Source of the DNA: Luteococcus sp038433155
GTDB taxonomy: Bacteria; Actinomycetota; Actinomycetes; Propionibacteriales; Propionibacteriaceae
Assembly (NCBI RefSeq): GCF_038433155.1
Contig: NZ_JBCDMW010000016.1
Location: forward strand, 62,001 to 126,000
Direction: 5' to 3'
DNA: 64,000 nt
Shown here: positions 8,505 through 16,755 of the stretch, piece after piece
Layout: every line of letters starts with the position of its first letter
Position numbering within the stretch: the stretch's first letter is position 1
Program-made: the position numbers and the translations under genes
The notes under the pieces: model-generated
The model's database searches: none
Told to the model about the DNA's origin: nothing
What the model saw: the letters and a program-made list of their open reading frames with translations, nothing else

Positions 8505-10169
8505 ATGGCAAAGTCAAAGCGGTTCGAGGCGCTCGACGCCCGGCCGGTGAACCAGGACGGATTTGTCACGGAATGGCCCGAGGTGGGCCTGATTGCCATG
8601 GACAGCCCGAATGACCCCAAACCCTCGATCACCATCGAGAATGGCGTCGTCACGGAGCTGGACGGCAAGAAGCGTGCCGATTTCGACATGATTGACACCT
8701 TCATTGCAAACTATGGAATTCGGCTGGAGAATGCCGAACGGGCCAATGCGATGGATTCGGTGCAGATTGCTCGCATGCTGGTGGACATCAATGTTCCTCG
8801 CGCCGAGCTGATCCAGATCACCACCGCGCTGACTCCGGCCAAGATCACCGAAGTGGTCGGCCAGATGAATGTGCTGGAAATGATGATGGCGGTCACCAAG
8901 ATGCGGGCCCGAAAGAGCCCCGCAAACCAGGCGCACATCACCAACCTGCGCGACAATCCGGTGGAGATTGCCGCCGACGCGGCCGAGGGCGCCCTGCGTG
9001 GTTTCGCGGAGGAGGAGACCACGATGGGCATCGCCCGGTATGCGCCGTTCAACGCGATGAGCGTACTGATCGGCTCGCAGGTGGGCCGGCCCGGCATCCT
9101 CACCCAGTGTTCGTCGGAGGAAGCCACCGAGCTCAACCTGGGCATGCGCGGCCTGACCTCCTATGCGGAGACGGTCAGTGTCTACGGCACCGAACCAGTC
9201 TTCATGGACGGCGACGACACACCGTGGTCGAAGGCCTTCCTGGCATCCTGCTATGCCTCGCGCGGTCTGAAGATGAGGTTCACCTCCGGCACCGGCTCCG
9301 AGGTGCAGATGGGCTATGCCGAGGGCTGCTCGATGCTCTACCTGGAGGCTCGCTGCCTGTACATCACCAAGGGCGCAGGTTCCCAGGGAACACAGAACGG
9401 CTCGGTCAGTTGCGTCGGGGTACCCGCTGGCGTTCCCGGCGGCATTCGCGCCATCCTGGCGGAGAACTTGATTGCCACCTGTCTGGACCTGGAATGCGCC
9501 TCGTCCAATGACCAGACGTTCACCCATTCCGACCTGCGTCGGGTGGCTCGTTCGCTGATGCAGTTCGTGCCCGGCACCGACTACATCTGCTCCGGCTATT
9601 CCGCCACCCCGAACTACGACAACATGTTTGCCGGCTCCAACTGGGATGCCGACGACTTCGACGACTGGAACATCATCCAGCGTGACCTCAAGATCGACGG
9701 CGGTCTGGTGCCGGTACTCGAGGACGACGTGATCGCGGTCCGCAACAAGGCCGCCCGAGCCGTCCAGGCCGTCTTCCGGGAACTCGGCCTGACCGAGATC
9801 ACCGATGCCGAGGTGGAGGCAGCGACCTATGCCCGCGGCACCGAGGACATTCCCAAGCGCAATGTGGTGGACGACCTCAAGGCCTGCGAGGAGATGATGA
9901 ACCGCGGCATCACCGGTGTCGACGTCGTGAAGGCTCTCAACCAGGCCGGCTTCCCGGACGTCGCCGACAGCGTCTTCAACATGCTCAAGCAGCGGGTGGC
10001 CGGCGACTACCTGCACACCGCGGCGATCCTGGACGGCAACTTCCGGGTGAACTCCGCGGTCAACAATCCCAACGACTACCTCGGCCCGAAGACTGGCTAC
10101 CAGATCTCCGACGAGCGTTGGGAACAGCTCCAGCAGCACCGCCACGCCGTCAGCCCCGAGAGCATCTAG
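8505..10169 (+). CDS. pduC: B12-dependent propanediol (diol) dehydratase, large subunit
   Basis: About 554 residues, the standard length for the alpha subunit. With PduD and PduE it forms the adenosylcobalamin-dependent dehydratase that converts 1,2-propanediol to propionaldehyde, or glycerol to 3-hydroxypropionaldehyde. The N-terminal RFEALDARPVNQDGFVTEWP, the substrate-site region SGTGSEVQMGYAEGCSMLYL and the YITKGAGSQGTQNGSVSC segment match the family. The ATG at 8505 lies 11 bases after the pduB stop with GAGGAAG between. Sequence alone does not separate a propanediol from a glycerol preference; the Pdu context favours propanediol. Confidence 0.96.
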   Translation: MAKSKRFEALDARPVNQDGFVTEWPEVGLIAMDSPNDPKPSITIENGVVTELDGKKRADFDMIDTFIANYGIRLENAERANAMDSVQIARMLVDINVPRAELIQITTALTPAKITEVVGQMNVLEMMMAVTKMRARKSPANQAHITNLRDNPVEIAADAAEGALRGFAEEETTMGIARYAPFNAMSVLIGSQVGRPGILTQCSSEEATELNLGMRGLTSYAETVSVYGTEPVFMDGDDTPWSKAFLASCYASRGLKMRFTSGTGSEVQMGYAEGCSMLYLEARCLYITKGAGSQGTQNGSVSCVGVPAGVPGGIRAILAENLIATCLDLECASSNDQTFTHSDLRRVARSLMQFVPGTDYICSGYSATPNYDNMFAGSNWDADDFDDWNIIQRDLKIDGGLVPVLEDDVIAVRNKAARAVQAVFRELGLTEITDAEVEAATYARGTEDIPKRNVVDDLKACEEMMNRGITGVDVVKALNQAGFPDVADSVFNMLKQRVAGDYLHTAAILDGNFRVNSAVNNPNDYLGPKTGYQISDERWEQLQQHRHAVSPESI

Positions 10170-10178
10170 GTGAACGCC

Positions 10179-10841
10179 ATGAAGATCGACGAAGCAACGC
10201 TCAAGAGCATCATCGAGGACGTGCTGCGGGACATGCAGCTGGACGGGGCCCCGGCCTCCCGCCCGGCCGCGACGCCGGTGGCCGCCACCAGTGGGCATCT
10301 GGTACTGACCGAGACCGGACGCGCCGCGAAGGGGACCAATCCGCGCGAGGTGGTGATTGGGCTGGCCCCCGGCTTCAGCGTCCAGCAGTTCGAGACCATC
10401 ACCAAGATCCCGCATGACCGGGTGATCCGGGAGGTGTGCGCGGGGATCGAGGAGGAGGGCCTGTCCTTCCGCTTCATGCGGATGTACCGCACCAGCGACG
10501 TGGCCTTCATCGCCCACGAGGCAGCCAAGCTGTCCGGCTCCGGTATCGGGATCGGGATCCAGTCCAAGGGCACCACGGTGATCCACCAGAAGGACCTGCC
10601 CCCGTTGAGCAATCTGGAGCTCTTCAGTCAGGCTCCGCTGATTGACCTGGAGACCTTCCGGGCAATCGGCAAGAACGCGGCCCGCTATGCCAAGGGGGAC
10701 TCCCCGGATCCGGTGCCCGTCCGCAATGACCAGATGGCCCGGCCGAAGTACCAGGCCATCGCCGCACTGCTGCACATCAAGGAGACGCAGCTGTGTGACC
10801 TGAACAAGCAGGCCCAGGAACTCCGGGTCGAGTACCGGTAG
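10179..10841 (+). CDS. pduD: Diol dehydratase, medium subunit
   Basis: About 220 residues, the beta subunit of the coenzyme-B12 dehydratase, which provides much of the cobalamin-binding face. NPREVVIGLAPGFSVQQFETITKIPHD in part, plus GIEEEGLSFRFMRMYRTSDVAFIAHEAAKLSGSGIGIGIQSKG in part, match the family; TTVIHQKDLPPLSNLELFSQ is also seen. The first 18 residues (KIDEATLKSIIEDVLRDM) form the amphipathic helix that directs the Salmonella enzyme into the compartment. ATG 10179 is preferred over GTG 10170 because AGGTGA lies five bases before it. The gene follows the pduC stop by only nine bases. Confidence 0.94.
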   Translation: MKIDEATLKSIIEDVLRDMQLDGAPASRPAATPVAATSGHLVLTETGRAAKGTNPREVVIGLAPGFSVQQFETITKIPHDRVIREVCAGIEEEGLSFRFMRMYRTSDVAFIAHEAAKLSGSGIGIGIQSKGTTVIHQKDLPPLSNLELFSQAPLIDLETFRAIGKNAARYAKGDSPDPVPVRNDQMARPKYQAIAALLHIKETQLCDLNKQAQELRVEYR

Positions 10842-10852
10842 GAGAGAGAGCC

Positions 10853-11392
10853 ATGGAATCCGAAGAACTGGTCCGCAAGATCATGGCCGAGGTGATGGCC
10901 AGCCTGGGCAATGACCAGGTGACCTTTGCCAAGGCTCCCGCCCCCGCCGCCGCGTCGGCTTCCTCCACGTCCCAGGGACGGGTCACCGCCCAGCAGTACC
11001 CGCTGGGGGAGAAGGTGCCCGACCGGGTGAAGTCCAACACCGGCAAGGTGCTCTCCGACTTCACCCTGGAACGGGTGCTGTCCGGTGAGCTCAAGGCCGA
11101 CGACTTCCGCATCTCCCGGGACACGCTGGAGATGCAGGCCCAGGTGGCCGAGTCGGTGCATCGGGAGACGTTGGCGCGCAACATGCGTCGCGCCTCCGAG
11201 CTGATCGCCGTGCCCGACGACCGCCTGCTGGAGGTCTACAACGCCCTGCGCCCCTACCGCTCCACCAAGGCGGAGCTGCTTGCCATTGCCGACGAGCTGG
11301 CCAACCAGTACCACTGCCCGGTCAACGCGGCCTTCATCCGGGAGGCGGCGGAGGTCTACGAGCAGCGCGGACGGCTGAAGCAGGAGGACTGA
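10853..11392 (+). CDS. pduE: Diol dehydratase, small subunit
   Basis: About 179 residues, the gamma subunit of the dehydratase. It starts with an amphipathic helix (SEELVRKIMAEVMASL), then an Ala/Pro/Ser-rich linker of about 30 residues, then the conserved small-subunit core (YPLGEKVPDRVKSNTGK, LSDFTLERVLSGEL, DDRLLEVYNALRPYRSTKAEL). The N-terminal helix is like those of PduB and PduD and may help core assembly. The ATG at 10853 follows GGAGAGAG. The gap to pduD is 11 bp and to pduG 24 bp. Confidence 0.94.
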   Translation: MESEELVRKIMAEVMASLGNDQVTFAKAPAPAAASASSTSQGRVTAQQYPLGEKVPDRVKSNTGKVLSDFTLERVLSGELKADDFRISRDTLEMQAQVAESVHRETLARNMRRASELIAVPDDRLLEVYNALRPYRSTKAELLAIADELANQYHCPVNAAFIREAAEVYEQRGRLKQED

Positions 11393-11416
11393 GGCCACCG
11401 GCCCAGGGAGCGAGCG

Positions 11417-13228
11417 ATGAAGCTGATTGCGGGAATCGACATCGGGAACGCCACCACCGAGGTGGCGCTGGCTGACGTGTCCGGCGCCACCCCGGTCTTC
11501 CTGGCGAGCTCCATCATCCCCACCACCGGCATCAAGGGCACCCAGCAGAACATCCAGGGGCTCTTCCAGTCGCTCACCCAGGCCCTGGATCGGGCCGGTC
11601 TGGGGGTCAAGGACCTGCACCAGATCCGGCTGAACGAGGCGGCGCCGGTGATCGGCGACGTCGCGATGGAGACCATCACCGAGACGGTGATCACCGAATC
11701 CACGATGATCGGCCACAACCCCACCACCCCCGGTGGGCTGGGGACCGGGGTGGGCACCACCATCGACGTGGCCGAGCTGGACGCCGCGCCCACCGGCACG
11801 CCGATGATCGTGGTGGCTGATCGCGGCCACGACCACGACCAGCTGGCCCAACAGATCAACCGGGCCACCGCCCGCGGGGTGGAGGTCACCGGCGCCATCC
11901 TGCAGAAGGACGACGGTGTGCTGGTGCACAACCGGCTGCAGGTCAAGATCCCGATCGTCGACGAGGTCTCGCTGGTGGAGAAGGTGCCGCTGGGGATGCT
12001 GGCGGCGATCGAGGTGGCCGACGTCGGCCGGATCGTCGAGACGCTGAGCAATCCCTTCGGGATCGCCACCCTCTTCTCCCTGGATGCGGAGGACACCAAG
12101 AGCGTGGTGCCACTGGCCCGTTCGCTGGTGGGCAACCGGTCCGCCGTGGTGATCAAGACCCCCAAGGGGGATGTCCAGGAGCGTCGAATCCCCGCCGGGT
12201 CGTTGACCGTCCTGGGGCAGGTGGGCAGCGTCGTCGTGAACGTCGACGAGGGTGCCGAGGCCATCATGCGGGCTGTCCAGCAGGCCGACCGGATCACCGA
12301 CATCCGCGGCGAGGCCGGCACCAATGTCGGCGGGATGATGGAGAAGGTGCGGGTCACTATGGCCCAGCTCACCGGCACCGAGTCCGCCGACATCCGGATC
12401 ACCGACCTGTTGGCCGTGGACACCCAGGTGCCGCAGGTGGTCAGCGGTGGTCTGGCCGGCGAGTTCTCGATGGAGGGCGCCGTCGGGATTGCGGTGATGG
12501 TCAAGGCCGACCGGCTGCAGATGCAACGGATTGCCGACGAGACCGCGAAGCAGTTGGGCGTCCCCGTCGAGGTGGGCGGGGTGGAGGCGGACATGGCGAT
12601 CCGCGGTGCCCTGACCACCCCCGGCAGCCAGGTGCCGATCGCCATCCTGGACATGGGGGCGGGTTCCACCGACGCGTCGGTGCTGCGCCGGGACGGGCAG
12701 GGGACCTCGATCCATCTGGCTGGTGCGGGGAACATGGTCAGTCTGATGATCCAGTCCGAACTGGGGTTGGAGACCTTCGATCTGGCCGAGGACCTGAAAC
12801 GGCATCCGCTGGCCCGGGTGGAGAGCCTGTTCAACATCCGGCACGAGGACGGATCGGTGCAGTTCTTCGACGAGCCGCTGCCGCCGGAGGTCTTCGCCCG
12901 CACGGTGATCCTCAAGCCCGACGGGATGATCCCGCTGGATCTGCGGGAACCACTGGAGAGGATCCGCCAGGTGCGGATCCGGGCCAAGGAACGGGTCTTC
13001 GTCACCAATGCCGTCCGGGCCCTGCAGATGGTCAGCCCCACCCGCAATGTCCGCGACATCGAGTTCGTGGTACTGGTCGGCGGGTCCGCGCTGGATTTCG
13101 AGATCCCGCAACTGGTCACCCGGGCGCTGGCTGACTACCGAGTGGTGGCCGGCCGGGCCAACATCCGTGGCACCGAGGGCCCCCGCAATGCGGTGGCCAC
13201 CGGTCTGGCGCTGTCCTGGCAGGGATGA
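11417..13228 (+). CDS. pduG: Diol dehydratase reactivase, large subunit
   Basis: About 603 residues. With PduH it forms the ATP-dependent reactivating factor that releases damaged cobalamin from the inactivated dehydratase. The actin/Hsp70-like ATPase fold is visible in the N-terminal AGIDIGNATTEVALADV, in ILDMGAGSTDASVL, and in the C-terminal VVLVGGSALDFEIPQLV. A DdrA-type swivelling insertion lies between. ATG 11417 follows AGGGAGCG. Leucines are overwhelmingly CTG, in sharp contrast to the next gene. pduH begins three bases after the stop. Confidence 0.95.
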   Translation: MKLIAGIDIGNATTEVALADVSGATPVFLASSIIPTTGIKGTQQNIQGLFQSLTQALDRAGLGVKDLHQIRLNEAAPVIGDVAMETITETVITESTMIGHNPTTPGGLGTGVGTTIDVAELDAAPTGTPMIVVADRGHDHDQLAQQINRATARGVEVTGAILQKDDGVLVHNRLQVKIPIVDEVSLVEKVPLGMLAAIEVADVGRIVETLSNPFGIATLFSLDAEDTKSVVPLARSLVGNRSAVVIKTPKGDVQERRIPAGSLTVLGQVGSVVVNVDEGAEAIMRAVQQADRITDIRGEAGTNVGGMMEKVRVTMAQLTGTESADIRITDLLAVDTQVPQVVSGGLAGEFSMEGAVGIAVMVKADRLQMQRIADETAKQLGVPVEVGGVEADMAIRGALTTPGSQVPIAILDMGAGSTDASVLRRDGQGTSIHLAGAGNMVSLMIQSELGLETFDLAEDLKRHPLARVESLFNIRHEDGSVQFFDEPLPPEVFARTVILKPDGMIPLDLREPLERIRQVRIRAKERVFVTNAVRALQMVSPTRNVRDIEFVVLVGGSALDFEIPQLVTRALADYRVVAGRANIRGTEGPRNAVATGLALSWQG

Positions 13229-13231
13229 GCG

Positions 13232-13591
13232 ATGGCCGCACCCCCTCCCAAGGCTCCCCGCCCCAGCATCGTCGTGGCCGTGAACGCCACGATCCAGCCC
13301 GAGCAACTCACCGAGCTCCTGCTCGGCATCGAAGAGGAAGGCATTCCCCATGACCTCACCCACAGTGACGAAATCAACCCGCTCACGCTCGCGCACCAGG
13401 CCAGCACCCAATCCCGACTCGGCGTCGGAATCGGCCTCAGCCTCGAGTTCGCCGTCGTCACCACCGAAAAGCTCCCCGCCGGACGCCCCTACATCGCCCG
13501 ACACCTCAACCAGCGGCGTGAATGGGACCGAGCACTCGGTGCCAACGCCGCCCGAATCGTCAAAGGAGTCCCGCTCCATGCCTACCGCTGA
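13232..13591 (+). CDS. pduH: Diol dehydratase reactivase, small subunit (atypical codon use)
   Basis: About 119 residues, similar to the small reactivase subunit: PSIVVAVNATIQPEQLTELL, LLGIEEEGIPHDL, QSRLGVGIGLSLEFAVV and REWDRALGANAARIVKGVPL. It pairs with PduG and shares a fold with the dehydratase medium subunit, which it displaces during repair. Codon use is odd: of its 14 leucine codons, 13 are CTC and one is CTG, while pduG and other neighbours use CTG almost exclusively; GAA and CGA are also unusually common. The 3' end overlaps pduK by 14 bp. The protein looks intact, so the anomaly suggests separate ancestry or recombination. Confidence 0.9.
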   Translation: MAAPPPKAPRPSIVVAVNATIQPEQLTELLLGIEEEGIPHDLTHSDEINPLTLAHQASTQSRLGVGIGLSLEFAVVTTEKLPAGRPYIARHLNQRREWDRALGANAARIVKGVPLHAYR

Positions 13592-13955
13592 CCCCGGACC
13601 CCGGCTGACCAAGGCGCTCGGCCTGATCGAGACCTTCAGCCTGACCGCCGCCGTCGAGGCGGCCGATGCCGCCTGCAAGTCCGCCGACGTGGAACTGGTC
13701 GGCTACGAGCTGGCGAAGGGCGGTGGCCTGGTCACCGTCAAGGTGCTCGGTCAGGTGGCCGCGGTGCAGTCCGCCGTCGCCGCCGCGAAGGCCGCGGCCG
13801 GCCAGGTGAACCGGGTGGTCTCCACCTCGGTGATCCCGCGGCCGAACGAGCAGTTGGAGCGGATGGTCTTCAACAACCAGACCGTGGGTTTCACACCCAC
13901 CACGGCACCGGCCAGCAAGGCGCGGGCCACCACCAAGAAGGAGGAGGAGAAATGA
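13578..13955 (+). CDS. pduK: PduK-type shell protein: BMC domain with charged tail
   Basis: About 125 residues. Residues 8-95 form a divergent BMC domain (LGLIETFSLTAAVEAADAAC, GGGLVTVKVLGQVAAVQSAV, STSVIPRPNEQLE). It is followed by a 30-residue tail rich in Thr/Ala/Lys and ending KKEEEK. Its place between pduH and pduJ is that of pduK in Listeria, Lactobacillus and Salmonella. Salmonella PduK has a longer C-terminal extension with Cys residues; none is present here. The ATG at 13578 lies inside pduH and has AAAGGAG 10 bases upstream. The frame is open further upstream, within pduH, but that extension is Ser/Pro-rich shadow sequence. The product overlaps pduJ by 4 bp. Confidence 0.85.
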   Translation: MPTADPGPRLTKALGLIETFSLTAAVEAADAACKSADVELVGYELAKGGGLVTVKVLGQVAAVQSAVAAAKAAAGQVNRVVSTSVIPRPNEQLERMVFNNQTVGFTPTTAPASKARATTKKEEEK

Positions 13956-14227
13956 GCGAAGCCCTCGGACTCGTTGAAACCAAGGGATTCGTCGGCGCCG
14001 TCGAGGCCGCCGATGCCATGACCAAGTCGGCCAATGTGGTGCTGGTCGGTACCGAGAAGATCGGTGCCGGGCTGGTGACCGTGATGGTGCGTGGTGATGT
14101 CGGGGCCGTGAAGGCCTCCGTCGACGCCGGTGCCGCAGCGGCCGCCAATGTCGGCGAGGTGCTGTCCACCCACGTGATCCCTCGGCCCCACGCGGACGTC
14201 GAGAAGATCCTGCCCAAGCAGGGCTGA
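13952..14227 (+). CDS. pduJ: PduJ microcompartment shell hexamer protein
   Basis: About 91 residues, a single BMC domain highly similar to PduA in this same locus: ALGLVETKGFVGAVEAADAM, GLVTVMVRGDVGAVKAS and HVIPRPHADVEKILPK. PduJ is an abundant facet hexamer and in Salmonella can replace PduA when expressed from its position. The start ATG overlaps the pduK stop (ATGA). GGAGGAG precedes it within the pduK tail codons. PduA versus PduJ naming rests on gene position, not sequence. Confidence 0.93.
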   Translation: MSEALGLVETKGFVGAVEAADAMTKSANVVLVGTEKIGAGLVTVMVRGDVGAVKASVDAGAAAAANVGEVLSTHVIPRPHADVEKILPKQG

Positions 14228-14230
14228 GTG

Positions 14231-14884
14231 ATGGACGACAAGGCCCGGGAGATGCTGGTCGAGGACGCCGTGCGGCGGGCGGTCTACGGCGCCCTGGGCA
14301 GCCTGGACCCATCCCTGGTCGTTGTCGGCATCTCGAACCGTCATGTCCACCTGACCGAAGAGGACTTCGCGGTCCTCTTCGGTCAGGAGGCGATCCAACC
14401 GATGAGGTATGTGCGGCAGCGTGGCGAGTATGCCGCCACCCAGACCGTCGCCGTGCACGGACCCAAGGGCAGTTTCGCGCGAGTGCGCGTGATGGGCCCC
14501 TGCCGCAAGGCCTCCCAGGTGGAGCTGAGCACCACCGACTGCTTCACCCTGGGCATCAAGCCCGTGCTGGCGGTCTCCGGCTCACTGGCACAGGCTGCCC
14601 CCGTCGAGGTGGCGGGGCCGTGCGGCCGGATCAGCCTGCCGCACGCCGCCATCGTCGCCAGCCGCCATCTGCACCTGGGCACCGTCGACGCCGAACGGCT
14701 GGGGCTCAGCCACCTGGACCGGGTCAGCGTCCGGCTGGGCGGTGGCCGCGGCGGGGTGCTGGGAAATGTGGTGGTGCGGGTGCAGGACTCCTACCTGCCC
14801 GAATTCCATCTGGACACCGACGAGGGCAATGCGCTGGGGGTTCGTACCGGTGCCATCGCCCAGATCCTGCTGCCGGGAGCCTGA
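14231..14884 (+). CDS. pduL: Phosphate propanoyltransferase (PduL)
   Basis: About 217 residues. It converts propionyl-CoA and phosphate to propionyl-phosphate and regenerates CoA inside the compartment. Both zinc-binding motifs are present: NRHVHL (His38 and His40) and SRHLHLG (His146 and His148), each in a repeated beta-barrel half. The first 20 residues (KAREMLVEDAVRRAVYGAL) form a predicted encapsulation helix. ATG 14231 is used; a GTG one codon earlier is equally possible. It directly follows pduJ. The kinase needed to finish the ATP-forming step (PduW or AckA) is not in this window. Confidence 0.93.
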   Translation: MDDKAREMLVEDAVRRAVYGALGSLDPSLVVVGISNRHVHLTEEDFAVLFGQEAIQPMRYVRQRGEYAATQTVAVHGPKGSFARVRVMGPCRKASQVELSTTDCFTLGIKPVLAVSGSLAQAAPVEVAGPCGRISLPHAAIVASRHLHLGTVDAERLGLSHLDRVSVRLGGGRGGVLGNVVVRVQDSYLPEFHLDTDEGNALGVRTGAIAQILLPGA

Positions 14885-14886
14885 CC

Positions 14887-15723
14887 ATGCCCACCGCCCC
14901 CAGCCCCGATCGTGTGACCAAGCGGTTCGCCACCCTGGTCAAGCGCGGCACGGTCGCATCCGCCGAAGGGCCGCTGGCCCTGGGTGTGGACCTGGGCACG
15001 GCCAACATCGTGCTCTCCGTCGTGGACGGCAGGGACCGGCCGGTGGCCGGGGCCCAGCTGCGCTCCACCGTGGTACGCGACGGCATCGTCGTCGACTGGC
15101 TGGGGGCGGTGCGCGCCGTGCGCCAGCTGCGCGAGGTGCTCGAGGACCGGCTGGGCCACCACTTCCAGGACGCCTCGGTCTCGATCCCGCCCGCCGTGGG
15201 GGAGGACACCACCACGATCTTCCGCAATGTGCTGGAGGCCGCCGGTCTGGAGGTGCGTGAAGTGGTGGACGAGCCCGTCGCCGCCGCCCGGGTCCTGGGC
15301 TTGCGGGACGGTGCCGTGATCGACGTCGGGCACGGCACCACCGGCGTCTCCGTCCTGCGCGACGGGGCGGTGGCGCTGTCCGTCGACGAGGCCACCGGCG
15401 GTCATCACATGACTCTGGTGCTGGCCGGTGCACTGGGCCTGGACTATGACGCGGCGGAGAAGTACAAGAAGTCGCCGGCCAAGGCACAAGAGGTCTTCGC
15501 ACTGGTACGGCCGACCTTGGAGAAGATGGCCACCATTGCCCGACGCGCCGTCGAGGGCCAGGACGTACCCGTCATCCATCTGGTGGGGGGCGCCAGTTCC
15601 TTTGCCGGCGCCCCGGAGCTCTTCGCCCAGGTGATCGGCCAGCCGGTGATGGGTGCGGCCGAACCGCTGTACGTGACGCCGCTGGGCACCGCCATGGCGC
15701 CCCGGGAAGGGGGAGGACGATGA
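14887..15723 (+). CDS. EutJ-like actin/Hsp70-fold protein of the microcompartment locus
   Basis: About 278 residues. The sequence LALGVDLGTANIVLSVVDG is a phosphate-1 loop of the actin/Hsp70 ATPase fold; AVIDVGHGTTGVSVLRDG is phosphate-2 and IHLVGGASSFAGAPELF the adenosine loop. This is the EutJ family, a proposed chaperone-like ATPase of ethanolamine compartments. Listeria pdu loci also carry a eutJ-like gene after pduL, as here. Its client is unknown; repair or assembly of a core enzyme is possible. It starts two bases after the pduL stop and overlaps the next gene by 4 bp. Confidence 0.85.
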   Translation: MPTAPSPDRVTKRFATLVKRGTVASAEGPLALGVDLGTANIVLSVVDGRDRPVAGAQLRSTVVRDGIVVDWLGAVRAVRQLREVLEDRLGHHFQDASVSIPPAVGEDTTTIFRNVLEAAGLEVREVVDEPVAAARVLGLRDGAVIDVGHGTTGVSVLRDGAVALSVDEATGGHHMTLVLAGALGLDYDAAEKYKKSPAKAQEVFALVRPTLEKMATIARRAVEGQDVPVIHLVGGASSFAGAPELFAQVIGQPVMGAAEPLYVTPLGTAMAPREGGGR

Positions 15724-16478
15724 CCGAGCAGGAGATCCGGGCGCTGGTCACCAGCGTGGTGGAGCAGCTGCTGGCCGAGCGCACCCGGCCGCGTCGGGCT
15801 CTGGTGCTGTTCACGGGGGCGCTGCTCGGTTTCGATGACGCCATGGATTCGCTCGGTCGGCTCAAGGACGACGGGTGGCAGCTGAACCAGGTGATGACCG
15901 AGAGCGCCCGGCACGTTCTCAACCCCGCGCGGCTGGATGCCCTGGGGCTGGAGGAGCTCACCCGCGATCTGGTCCGGGACCACCAGTTGTTGCTGATCCC
16001 CACCCTGACCTGCAATGTGGCTGCCAAGGCCTCCCAGGGGATCGCCGACTGCCTGGCCTCGAACCTGGTGCACCAGTTCCTGCTGCAGAACCGGCCGGTG
16101 GTGGCGGCCCGCAACGGTGCCTGCCCGGACCACCCGGACAAACGCGCGTGGTTCCCCGACATCCCACCCGCCTTCGCCGAGCGGCTGCGGCAGAACCTCA
16201 CCGACCTGGCGGGCTATGGCGTCACCTTCTGCGAGGCTGCCCAGCTTGACCGCGTCGCCCAGCAGGTCTGGCGCGAGCGTGTGGCCCCCGGGCCCGACGC
16301 CATTCCGTCGGCTGGGGCGGTCCACTGCGACCGCACCCTGATCAGCCAGACCGTGCTGACGCCGCTGGCCGACGACATCACCCTGCAGATTCCTGCGGGG
16401 GCGCTGGTCACCTCATTGGCCCAGGACATTGCCCGGGCCAAGCGGATCCAGCTCATTCGAGCACCGAAAGGCATCTGA
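15720..16478 (+). CDS. Microcompartment-associated flavoprotein-like protein (PduM position)
   Basis: About 252 residues. The N-terminal helix EQEIRALVTSVVEQLLAE resembles the encapsulation helices of PduD, PduE and PduP. The middle (LVLFTGALLGFDDAMDSLGRL, then LLIPTLTCNVAAKASQGIADCLASNLV in part) looks like an HFCD-type flavoprotein fold; NGACPDHPDKRAW follows. The C-terminus contains hydrophobic strands ending ARAKRIQLIRAPKG. A gene of this kind sits between eutJ and pduN in Listeria-type pdu loci, where Salmonella has the unrelated pduM. Its reaction is unknown. I treat flavin binding as a suggestion only. Confidence 0.6.
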   Translation: MTEQEIRALVTSVVEQLLAERTRPRRALVLFTGALLGFDDAMDSLGRLKDDGWQLNQVMTESARHVLNPARLDALGLEELTRDLVRDHQLLLIPTLTCNVAAKASQGIADCLASNLVHQFLLQNRPVVAARNGACPDHPDKRAWFPDIPPAFAERLRQNLTDLAGYGVTFCEAAQLDRVAQQVWRERVAPGPDAIPSAGAVHCDRTLISQTVLTPLADDITLQIPAGALVTSLAQDIARAKRIQLIRAPKGI

Positions 16479-16479
16479 C

Positions 16480-16755
16480 ATGTTCCTGGCACGCGTCGTG
16501 GGCAATGTGGTCTCCACCAGCAAGGATGACCGGCTGGTGGGGTGCAAGCTGCTGCTGGTGCAGCGGATGGACACCGCGCAGCAGTGCACCGGTCTGCCCG
16601 AGATTGCGGTGGATGCCGTGGGCGCCGGCAACGGCGAGGTGGTGATTGTCACCAAGGGCAGTTCTGCCCGGGTGTCCTCCTCGCGTCCCGACGCCCCCAT
16701 CGACGCGGTGATCGTCGGGATCGTGGACACCGTCGAGGTTGAGCAGGGTCTGTGA
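16480..16755 (+). CDS. pduN: PduN pentameric vertex protein
   Basis: About 91 residues, a BMV (EutN/CcmL) domain: FLARVVGNVVSTSKDDRLVG at the start, KLLLVQRMD, then AVDAVGAGNGEVVIVTKGSS and DAVIVGIVDTVEV. These proteins form pentamers that cap the vertices of the polyhedral shell. The ATG at 16480 has GAAAGG about nine bases upstream; the in-frame ATG at 16429 would lie inside the previous gene. The stop overlaps the pduO start (TGATG). Confidence 0.93.
   Translation: MFLARVVGNVVSTSKDDRLVGCKLLLVQRMDTAQQCTGLPEIAVDAVGAGNGEVVIVTKGSSARVSSSRPDAPIDAVIVGIVDTVEVEQGL

Noticed and set aside
8514..10775. Long antisense frame over pduC and pduD
   Set aside because: It is a shadow of two well-recognised genes; the product lacks domain features.
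13350..13577. Upstream extension of the pduK frame through pduH
   Set aside because: The extension is Ser/Pro/Thr-rich out-of-frame sequence, whereas pduH is a recognisable protein in its own frame. The ATG at 13578 has a ribosome site.
10685..13678. Antisense frame of nearly 1,000 codons over pduE, pduG and pduH
   Set aside because: It is produced by high-GC codon bias on the opposite strand. No start signal or family match is seen.
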